Positions 25,241-34,008 of a DNA stretch of 38,365 nt are shown in pieces (the first letter of the stretch is position 1; every line of letters starts with the position of its first letter). This DNA comes from DASWIG01 sp965371445. GTDB lineage: Bacteria; Acidobacteriota; Thermoanaerobaculia; Multivoradales; J023. The position numbers and the translations under genes are program-made. Location of the stretch: assembly GCA_965371445.1 (NCBI GenBank), contig CBDUYN010000095.1, forward strand, positions 1 through 38,365, given 5' to 3'. The notes under the pieces were generated by a model. The model saw only the letters and a list, made by a program, of their open reading frames with translations. It was not told where the DNA came from and did no database searches.

Positions 25241-26701
25241 TCAGTGGACGCCCCCCATCAGCCGTCGGATCGGCTTCACCAGGATCATGAGGACGAGTCC
25301 GCCGCCGATCGTCGTCGCCGCGACGATGCCGAAGAGCTGCCACAACGGGACGGACTCATAGAGCCCGGCCGTCCGGCCGCCGAGATAGTTGCCGACCGCC
25401 GACGCCAGAAACCAGACGCCCATCATGAGGCTCGTGACCCGTGCCGGAGCCAGCTTGGTGACGGTCGAGAGCCCTACGGGGCTGAGGCACATCTCTCCCA
25501 CCACGTGCAGGAAGTAGGTCGCCAAGAGCCACCCCGGGCCGACCACCTCGCCCGAGAGGCTCGCGGCCATCATCACGACAAAGCCCAGGCCCACGAAGAC
25601 GAGGCCCAGGGAGAACTTGGCCGGGCTCGACGGCTGGCGCTTGTCGAGGCGTACCCACAACCAGGCAAAGAGCGGCGCCTGGAGGATCACGAACAGCGCC
25701 GGAACCCACTGGAACCAGGAGGCCGGAAATTCATATCCGGACACCACCCGATCGGTGAAGTCGCGGGCGAAGAGGTTGAGCGACGAGCCAGCCTGCTCAT
25801 AGGCCCCCCAGAAGAACGAGGCGGCAAGGAAAAGCACCATGATGGCGACGAGCCGTTTGCGCTCTACCGGGTCCCAGTCGCGGCGTAGCAGGAGCCAGGC
25901 AAAAAAGGCCACCGTCAGCGCCAGTAGCACCACCCCGAAGGAGTCCGCCACGCCTTCGGCCGACACGTGGAGAGCGCCCGTCACCTGGAGCCCCAACCCT
26001 CCGAGGAGAATCAGGGCGACGAAGCCCGCTCCCCATTTCAACCGGCGTAGCTCGGCGGCGTTCGCCGGCTTCTCGGGTTTGAGACCCGCCTCGCCGAGAT
26101 ACTTGCCGCCCAGGACGTACTGCACCAGGCCCAGCACCATACCAAAACCGGCGATGCTGAAGCCGAGGTGCCAGTCGACCTGCTCGCCCAGGTAGCCGCA
26201 GACGATCGGGGCCACGAAGGCGCCGATGTTGATCCCCATGTAGAAGATCGAGAAACCGGCGTCGCGGCGTTCGTCGGCCGCGTCGTAGAGCTGACCGACG
26301 ATGGTGCTGATGTTGGGCTTCAAGAGCCCGGTGCCGATGACGATCAGCACCAGCCCGAGATAAAAAGACGCCACACTCGGAACCGCCATGCTGAAATGGC
26401 CGGCGGCGATGACGCCGCCGCCCCACAGCACGGCCCGCCGCTGGCCCAGGAGGCGGTCGGCGAGCCAGCCGCCCGGCAGGCCGAGGAGGTAGACCATCGA
26501 GGTGTAGAGGGCGTAGATCGCGCCCGCCTTGGCCGTGGGGTACCCCAGCCCGCCTTGTGCCGCCGCGCTGGTCATGAAGAGGATCAGGAGCGCCCGCATG
26601 CCGTAGAAGCTGAAGCGCTCCCACATCTCGGTGAAAAAGAGGGTGGCGAGGCCGCGGGGATGCCCGAAGAAGGTCTTCTCGTGGGGAGAGGATTCGTTCA
26701 T
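25241..26701 (-). CDS. POT/PTR-family proton-coupled oligopeptide transporter
   Basis: A 486-residue inner-membrane transporter with about 14 hydrophobic segments. The POT motif EMWERFSFYG is in helix 1, and the PTR2-type signature GTGLLKPNISTIVGQLYDAADERRD follows (only its core is quoted in full by position, near residues 123-147). These proteins import di- and tripeptides with protons. No ribosome binding site precedes the ATG; a perfect TATAAT ends 8 nt upstream, indicating a leaderless message. The gene is monocistronic and convergent with the D-threonine aldolase-like gene, which fits an amino-acid and peptide utilisation setting together with the secreted peptidases of this window. Confidence 0.93.
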   Translation of the reverse strand: MNESSPHEKTFFGHPRGLATLFFTEMWERFSFYGMRALLILFMTSAAAQGGLGYPTAKAGAIYALYTSMVYLLGLPGGWLADRLLGQRRAVLWGGGVIAAGHFSMAVPSVASFYLGLVLIVIGTGLLKPNISTIVGQLYDAADERRDAGFSIFYMGINIGAFVAPIVCGYLGEQVDWHLGFSIAGFGMVLGLVQYVLGGKYLGEAGLKPEKPANAAELRRLKWGAGFVALILLGGLGLQVTGALHVSAEGVADSFGVVLLALTVAFFAWLLLRRDWDPVERKRLVAIMVLFLAASFFWGAYEQAGSSLNLFARDFTDRVVSGYEFPASWFQWVPALFVILQAPLFAWLWVRLDKRQPSSPAKFSLGLVFVGLGFVVMMAASLSGEVVGPGWLLATYFLHVVGEMCLSPVGLSTVTKLAPARVTSLMMGVWFLASAVGNYLGGRTAGLYESVPLWQLFGIVAATTIGGGLVLMILVKPIRRLMGGVH

Positions 26702-26709
26702 GGCCGCCG

Positions 26710-26715
26710 ATTATA
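26710..26715 (-). promoter_or_regulatory. -10 element of a leaderless promoter for the peptide transporter
   Basis: Minus strand TATAAT (6/6) ends 8 nt before the ATG at 26701. With a start 6-7 nt downstream of the -10, the transcript begins at or one to two bases before the start codon. A -35 is not recognisable at the usual distance. Confidence 0.45.
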
Positions 26716-26781
26716 CGGTAGACGTCAAGCGGCAGATGTTCTCAGGGGATGTCGCGGGCTCGGGGCGCGGCGAATAATCGA

Positions 26782-26847
26782 CGGTTGCTACGCAACCTCT
26801 ACGAGGCCGTCGAGGGGTGTCTGGCTGTCGACGTCGAAGCCGTGGAT
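26782..26847 (+). pseudogene. HicB-antitoxin-like gene fragment
   Basis: The plus strand reads RLLRNLYEAVEGCLAVDVE, which resembles the conserved helix of HicB-family antitoxins (pattern ELLxNLxEAVEGCLxxDV). Neither the N-terminal strands, a start codon with ribosome binding site, nor a C-terminal DNA-binding part is present, and no HicA gene is adjacent. The match is short, so it is given as a remnant with moderate confidence. Confidence 0.4.
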
Positions 26848-26950
26848 CCGGGCGACTTCTTCGACTCAAGAGGGCTTGAGCCGAGAGCACAGGGCGTCTC
26901 CCGGCGCAAGCGTGTCTATCCGGCTTGTTACCGCCGCCAGCAGGCAGCCG

Positions 26951-27781
26951 TCACTGGAGGTGGCACATGCCCGGGCAACAGTGCTCCACGGTCTCCTTGA
27001 CCGAGATGGAGGATTCGGAATCCGACACCTTTGTAAGGAATCCCCCCCTATCGCCGAGGTCTGGTTTGATTCGCCAGCCGGCAGCGAAGTTGGATGTTCC
27101 AGGAACATGAGTGTCGGGCACTCCATCGTCGTTGGTATCGATCGCGACGAAGCCCGCGTGCTCGCGGCTCGGGTCGCCGGGCCGATTTGCCCAGGAAGCG
27201 CTGGTGTGGTTGGCGAAGCTGACTTTGCGGACCACCTCCAAGGGCTCGCCGGACGCCCCTTCCAACGGCGTAAAGGTCACCCGCGTACGAAGTGAAACGG
27301 GAGCCGTAAAGCGACCGCCCTGCGAATGCTCGCGCACGATTGTCATGCGGGTGATCGGTTGCCGTCCGGTCAGCGAAATGCCCACCTCGTACTGACCGCA
27401 CCCGGTCTCGATGGGCTGGATGCTGACGAGGGACAGTGCCTGGATCTGAAGACGGGTGCGGGCCACACCACGCTTGTTGAAACGAGCATCATCGAGACGC
27501 TGGACGATGGTATCGATGCCAGGAAGGGCGCCAGGCGGACTGATGGCGATCGGTTTGCCCTTCAGGGGTACCTTGTCGATGAAGGCCTCGGAGCCGCCGC
27601 AGAAGAAGCCCCTCGGAAGGGGGTCGAAAGAGAAGTCGATGAATGTCGTGCCGTCGGCCGGCGTCGTCCATACGTCGATGCCGTTGTAGATCACGGAATC
27701 CGCGGCCCAGGCGGGGCAGGCGAGCAGAACCAGCAAGCTGAGAGATAGGGTCCACCGCCGCAAAGAACTGTTAGTCGACAT
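26951..27781 (-). CDS. Secreted protein of unknown function with Cys/His-rich C-terminal tail
   Basis: A 276-residue protein with signal peptide (cleavage after PAWA). Mostly beta, with landmarks DVWTTPADGTTFIDFSFDP, FFCGGSEAF and an EF-hand-like DTNDDGVPDT. The last residues are EHCCPGMCHLQ, a dense Cys/His cluster that could bind a metal or be modified. The start at 27781 is supported by a GGAGG site 7 nt upstream; the in-frame start at 27853 lacks hydrophobic character before the signal. I do not recognise the family. It is monocistronic with a long leader and a candidate promoter near 27931-27958. Confidence 0.75.
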   Translation of the reverse strand: MSTNSSLRRWTLSLSLLVLLACPAWAADSVIYNGIDVWTTPADGTTFIDFSFDPLPRGFFCGGSEAFIDKVPLKGKPIAISPPGALPGIDTIVQRLDDARFNKRGVARTRLQIQALSLVSIQPIETGCGQYEVGISLTGRQPITRMTIVREHSQGGRFTAPVSLRTRVTFTPLEGASGEPLEVVRKVSFANHTSASWANRPGDPSREHAGFVAIDTNDDGVPDTHVPGTSNFAAGWRIKPDLGDRGGFLTKVSDSESSISVKETVEHCCPGMCHLQ

Positions 27782-27930
27782 GTTTTGTCCTCCGGTAGTT
27801 TTGAGGGGTTCTCCTTGGAGCGCCCCTCGTGGTTGTTCGCAGTCGCTTTTCACTCCTTTCTTGGGCTGTTGGGTTGATTGTTGAACAGCGCGTGAGCGTG
27901 AACCCCTGATGCCGGGTGTTCCCCGCGCCG

Positions 27931-27958
27931 ACTATGTGATGAGACTCTATTCACACAA
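27931..27958 (-). promoter_or_regulatory. Candidate promoter for the secreted Cys/His-tail protein
   Basis: Minus strand TTGTGT (27953-27958), 16-bp spacer, CATAGT (27931-27936). The local AT-richness supports a promoter; predicted leader about 140 nt. Weak match. Confidence 0.3.
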
Positions 27959-27980
27959 AAGCATCATCTCGCTACTCTAG

Positions 27981-28237
27981 CGCCGCGAGAACCGAGGTGA
28001 CTTCTTCGAGATTGCTCAATATCGGGGAATCTCGCCGCGAGGGGACGGGTTTGACCTGCTGCCCGACACTCCCGAGCTCCTGGCTCAGGTCGAGGGCGAG
28101 TGGAGGCGGCGGACATCCTGACCGGGACGCTGGTCGGCGCGGACGGCCGGGCGACCGGCGGCTGGTCGGAAGGGCTCTGGCACCGGACCAAAGAGGGCTG
28201 GCCTTGTCTTCAGACCCAGGCTCCGGGACGGTATTGA
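27981..28237 (+). pseudogene. Frameshifted gene remnant, unknown family
   Basis: Phase 1 (27981-28121) reads GDFFEIAQYRGISPRGDG then FDLLPDTPELLAQVEGEW before a stop; phase 2 (about 28103-28237) continues with AADILTGTLVGADGRATGG and WSEGLWHRTKEGWPC before a stop. Both pieces are protein-like, adjacent and on one strand, as expected for a gene broken by a one-base shift and by loss of its 5' end. The family is not recognised. The rest of the 27782-28305 gap holds the two promoters and no further gene. Confidence 0.45.
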
Positions 28238-28259
28238 GGATTCGGACGCTCAGCTGACC

Positions 28260-28265
28260 TATACT
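28260..28265 (+). promoter_or_regulatory. Candidate -10 of the tenA-pair promoter
   Basis: TATACT lies 41 nt before the first TenA start; a poor -35 (TTGAGG at 20 bp) is the best upstream match. The predicted leader is about 35 nt and is too short for a TPP riboswitch. Confidence 0.35.
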
Positions 28266-28305
28266 GAGATGGAGCAACGCTTCTGGGCCCCAAAGGAGGC
28301 TTCGA

Positions 28306-28908
28306 ATGAAGGAGTTTTCAAAATCCCGGCTCGTGCTCCGAGCCGGCGAGCTCTGGCGCCGGGGCACCACCGCCCGATTCCTCGACGCCGTCGCCGACGG
28401 CTCCCTGCCGGAGGAGGCCTTCGCGCGCTGGCTGGTCCAGGACTACCTCTTCGTCCGGGGGTTTACCGACTTCGTCTGTCTGAGCGCCGCCAAGACGCCT
28501 TGGCCCGCGCAGAGCGTCGTGATCGGCGGCATCACCGCGCTGGGCGATGAGCTCCGCTGGTTCGAGCGTCAGGCCGCGGAGCGTGGGCTCGACCTCGGCG
28601 TCGAGCCCCATCCCACCTGCCGCCGCTACGTCGACTTCCTCCTCGCCGCCGGCTGGGCGCGGCCGGTGGAGGTGCAGCTCGCCCTCCTCTATGGCGTCGA
28701 GGTGGCCTACACCGTGGCCTGGGGGCGGATGGAGCCGCGCGGGCCCTACGCCGAGTTCATCGAGCGCTGGACCCACCCCGACTTTCAGGCCTACGTCGGC
28801 GAGCTCCGGAAGCTCGCCGACGACCATCCTCACCCGGATCAGCAGGCGGCGTTCAACGAGGTGATGCGCCACGAGCACGACTTCTGGCGTATGACCTGGG
28901 AAGGATGA
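28306..28908 (+). CDS. TenA-family protein lacking the active-site cysteine (TenA_E-like)
   Basis: A 200-residue all-helical TenA/PqqC-type protein with a strong AAAGGAGG site. It keeps the core acidic/aromatic residues (WLVQDYLFVRGF, DELRWFE, YGVEVAYTVAWG) and the C-terminal FIERWTHPDFQ and EHDFWRMTW. Where the cysteine of classical TenA stands, it has YGVEVAY, the pattern of the TenA_E subgroup in which a Glu replaces Cys. In known systems TenA_E proteins act in salvage of damaged thiamin pyrimidines (amidohydrolase steps before HMP). The next gene is a Cys-containing TenA 10 nt downstream, so the two probably act consecutively. Confidence 0.82.
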   Translation: MKEFSKSRLVLRAGELWRRGTTARFLDAVADGSLPEEAFARWLVQDYLFVRGFTDFVCLSAAKTPWPAQSVVIGGITALGDELRWFERQAAERGLDLGVEPHPTCRRYVDFLLAAGWARPVEVQLALLYGVEVAYTVAWGRMEPRGPYAEFIERWTHPDFQAYVGELRKLADDHPHPDQQAAFNEVMRHEHDFWRMTWEG

Positions 28909-28918
28909 GCCCGGGGCG

Positions 28919-29635
28919 ATGGAAGCACCTCTGCACGAGCGGCTCTGGGCGCGGAACGCCGACCTGGCACGCGCTTGTCTCGACCACCCGTTCGTGCGCG
29001 GCCTGGCGCGCGGCGACCTCGACCTCGAATCCTTCAAGCGCTACGTGGCACAGGACGCCTTTTTCCTGCGCGCCTTTCTCGGGGCCTACGCTCTGGCCGC
29101 CGCCCGCTGCAGCGCCGCCGGCCGCCGGCTCGACGTCGTGCGCCGCTTCCACACCCTGATCGGCGGGGCGCTCGACGAGCTCGACCTCCATGCCGGCTAC
29201 GCCGCCGACCTCGGTGTCGAGCTCGAGGGAGTGCGACCCTACCCGGCCACCTCCGCCTACACCGACTTCCTCCTCCGCACGGCCTTCTCGGCCGAGGTCG
29301 GCGAGATCGTCGCCGCCATGACGCCGTGTATGCGCCTCTACGCCTACCTGGGCCGGCAGCTGGCCTCCGCCTCCGGAGATGGGACCGCGAACCCGTATCG
29401 CGAGTGGATCGAGACCTACTCGAGCGCCGAGTTCGAGAGCCTGGCAGCTGAGATCGAGTCGCTCCTCGACGAGCTCGCCTGCGAAGGGAGGAGCGTGCAC
29501 GAAGCGTACCGCTACGCGATGCGATGCGAGCTCGACTTCTTTTCGGCTCCGCTGACCGACGATCCCTTTTCGGCGGGCGATTTCGAGGCGGCGCAGGCGG
29601 CGCCACAGTGGCGTCGGGTATGCGCCGGCAGGTGA
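28919..29635 (+). CDS. tenA: TenA thiaminase II-type hydrolase with active-site cysteine
   Basis: A 238-residue TenA. Visible family motifs are FKRYVAQDAFFLRAF, the catalytic cysteine in AAMTPCMRLYAYLG, NPYREWIETYSSAEF and the C-terminal ELDFF. TenA hydrolyses aminomethyl-HMP from degraded thiamin to HMP, which feeds thiamin synthesis. It is co-transcribed with the Cys-less paralogue 10 nt upstream, forming a cytoplasmic salvage pair. The C terminus (after ELDFFSAPL) is about 20 residues longer than usual. No TPP riboswitch precedes the pair. Confidence 0.9.
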   Translation: MEAPLHERLWARNADLARACLDHPFVRGLARGDLDLESFKRYVAQDAFFLRAFLGAYALAAARCSAAGRRLDVVRRFHTLIGGALDELDLHAGYAADLGVELEGVRPYPATSAYTDFLLRTAFSAEVGEIVAAMTPCMRLYAYLGRQLASASGDGTANPYREWIETYSSAEFESLAAEIESLLDELACEGRSVHEAYRYAMRCELDFFSAPLTDDPFSAGDFEAAQAAPQWRRVCAGR

Positions 29636-29695
29636 CAGGAAAAAGTCCGCCTAGCTAGTGTAGCCCCCCCTCGTTCCCCCCCAAGGGGACGGTGT

Positions 29696-29738
29696 TAGGA
29701 GGCTGTAGGGCATGAGATCTATGCCCTACAGCCTCCTA
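29696..29738. terminator. 18-bp perfect hairpin between convergent genes, overlapping a stop codon
   Basis: Arms TAGGAGGCTGTAGGGCAT and ATGCCCTACAGCCTCCTA flank a 7-nt loop (gagatct). The right arm includes the TAG stop of the minus-strand propeller gene. It lies 60 bp after the TenA stop, so it may end transcription from both sides; no T-run follows on either strand, so it is not a textbook intrinsic terminator. Confidence 0.55.
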
Positions 29739-31031
29739 TGGGACGGTCGCTGACCAGACGCTAGTGTCGCCGGTCTCGAAGCCGTCCGCGAAGAGCGCCG
29801 GGACGAAGGCCTGCCCTACGATGTCGCCGCAACAGTTGAAGTCCGTCCAGACCACGAGCGCGCTGTCGTCGCCGATGGCGATCCTCGGCTCGACCTGGTT
29901 AGCGAACGTCGTCGTGTTGACGAGGCGCTCCCCGTTGAGCTTGTTGCCGGCGCTGTCGAAGCGGTTGCGGTAGATGCCGTAGCCGGAGCCGTCCTGGCCG
30001 TAGCTCTCCCAGACGACGACGAAGTCGCCGCCGTCCGCGAAGGCGACGCTCGGGTAAAGCTGGTAGTCGACAGGATGGCTGTCGATCTGGAACTCACCGG
30101 TCACAGCGACCGGGTCGGGCGAGCCGTCGAAGAGGCGGCCGATAGCCGCGTACCCGGTCGGGTCTTGGTTCGTGTCCGACCAGACGACGACGAAGCTGCC
30201 GTCGTCTCGGACCGCCACCTCGGGGTTGAACTGCGCGAAGAGCGTGTAGGTGTTGACCCGGAATTCCGTGCCGACGGGCGTGCCGTCGGACGCCAGGCGG
30301 CGGCCGGCGATCGAGTCGTAGCTGCCGTCCTGGCCGTCGCTCTCCCAGACGACGACGAAGCCGTCGTTGCCGTCGACGCCGATGGCCACGTCCTCCTGGT
30401 CGTTGACGGTGTGGACGTTGATCGCGAAGTCCACGCCGACGGGGTTTCCGAGAGAGTCGAAGCGGCGGCCGACGAGCTCCTCCTGGGTCAGGAGAGACGT
30501 GTAGGTTTCCCAGACGACGAGGAAGCTGCCGTCGCTCTGCACGGCGACGACCGGGTCGTTCTGATCGCCGGCCGTGCCGCTGTTGATCGGGAGCTCGGCC
30601 CCCACCGGCTCCCCGGCGGTGTCGAAGAGCCGGCCGAAGATTCCCCGGGCGTCGCCGTCCTGGTCGCCGGAGGCGTCCCAGACCACGACGAAGGAGCCGT
30701 CGTCGCGAACAGCAACCGCCGCATCCTCCTGATTTCCAGCCGTGAAGACGTTCACCTGCAAGTCGCCGCCGAGCGGCGTCCCGGTGCCGTCGAGCAGGCG
30801 GCGGAAGACCCCTTCGCGGAAGCCGTCTTGGTCGTAGCTCTCCCAGACCACGACGAAACCGCCCGGGCGGGCGGCGACGACCGGGTCGTTCTGCTCGTCG
30901 AACGTCTCGACGTTGATGGGGATCTCGCCGCCGATCGGCACAAGGGCTCCGGGCTGGGCTGCGGCGTGGCCGCCGAAGGCCGCCAGGGTGAAAGCGGTCA
31001 AGAGGATGGGGAAGCGTCGCGACGTCGTCAT
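29736..31031 (-). CDS. Secreted seven-repeat beta-propeller-like protein
   Basis: A 431-residue protein with signal peptide (cleavage after GHAAA). Seven repeats of about 52 residues, each with a central FVVVWES-x-QDG and followed by GR-FD-xxG-P-VG-xF-xxN, fit a seven-bladed propeller. The C terminus is FADGFETGDTSVWSATVP, a phrase found at the end of many secreted proteins in this group and possibly a sorting or anchoring signal. The ATG at 31031 has a GAGGAGA site and is followed directly by the signal peptide; a GTG at 31190 would add 53 unlikely residues. Function unknown; such proteins often bind ligands or polymers outside the cell. Confidence 0.83.
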   Translation of the reverse strand: MTTSRRFPILLTAFTLAAFGGHAAAQPGALVPIGGEIPINVETFDEQNDPVVAARPGGFVVVWESYDQDGFREGVFRRLLDGTGTPLGGDLQVNVFTAGNQEDAAVAVRDDGSFVVVWDASGDQDGDARGIFGRLFDTAGEPVGAELPINSGTAGDQNDPVVAVQSDGSFLVVWETYTSLLTQEELVGRRFDSLGNPVGVDFAINVHTVNDQEDVAIGVDGNDGFVVVWESDGQDGSYDSIAGRRLASDGTPVGTEFRVNTYTLFAQFNPEVAVRDDGSFVVVWSDTNQDPTGYAAIGRLFDGSPDPVAVTGEFQIDSHPVDYQLYPSVAFADGGDFVVVWESYGQDGSGYGIYRNRFDSAGNKLNGERLVNTTTFANQVEPRIAIGDDSALVVWTDFNCCGDIVGQAFVPALFADGFETGDTSVWSATVP

Positions 31032-31247
31032 AGGTCTCCTCGGTTGCGTTCGGGGGAACACCCTTTGCCTGTAGAGGTGCAATAATACCCCGTTTCCCCT
31101 CATGTTGGGGGACCTTCGCCCCCCGTAGATGCCCCGGGCCACCGTCGGCTCGACCCGCGTTGCCCGCCGCGCCGGGACGAGGCACGCCACCGCCGCGGCC
31201 GCCCCAGGAGGGACGGCCGCTCGTCCTTACGTCCTTGCCAAGCTTGC

Positions 31248-33848
<2,601 letters not shown>

Positions 33849-33955
33849 GCTGAGATCTCCTAATAACGGCCCAGAGTCTGATGCTCTGCGGAATGCGGAA
33901 GCGATGCCCGGGCCTGTCCTGGGTATGATTTCCCTTCACTCCTGGGAAAGAGCGC

Positions 33956-33984
33956 ACTATAACAATCAGTAGATGACCCGTCAA
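33956..33984 (-). promoter_or_regulatory. Near-consensus sigma-70 promoter of the TonB receptor gene
   Basis: Minus strand TTGACG (33979-33984), 17-bp spacer, TATAGT (33956-33961): five of six matches in each box. Predicted start near 33949, leader about 100 nt with a CAGAG/CTCTG hairpin. No Fur-box-like palindrome was recognised. Confidence 0.72.
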
Positions 33985-34008
33985 TGAGCGGCACGCCCCG
34001 GACGACGG

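Noticed and set aside
28200..28305. TPP riboswitch before the TenA pair (a CTGAGA word is present)
   Set aside because: Only one short word of the conserved core is found, and the predicted leader of about 35 nt is too short for the element.
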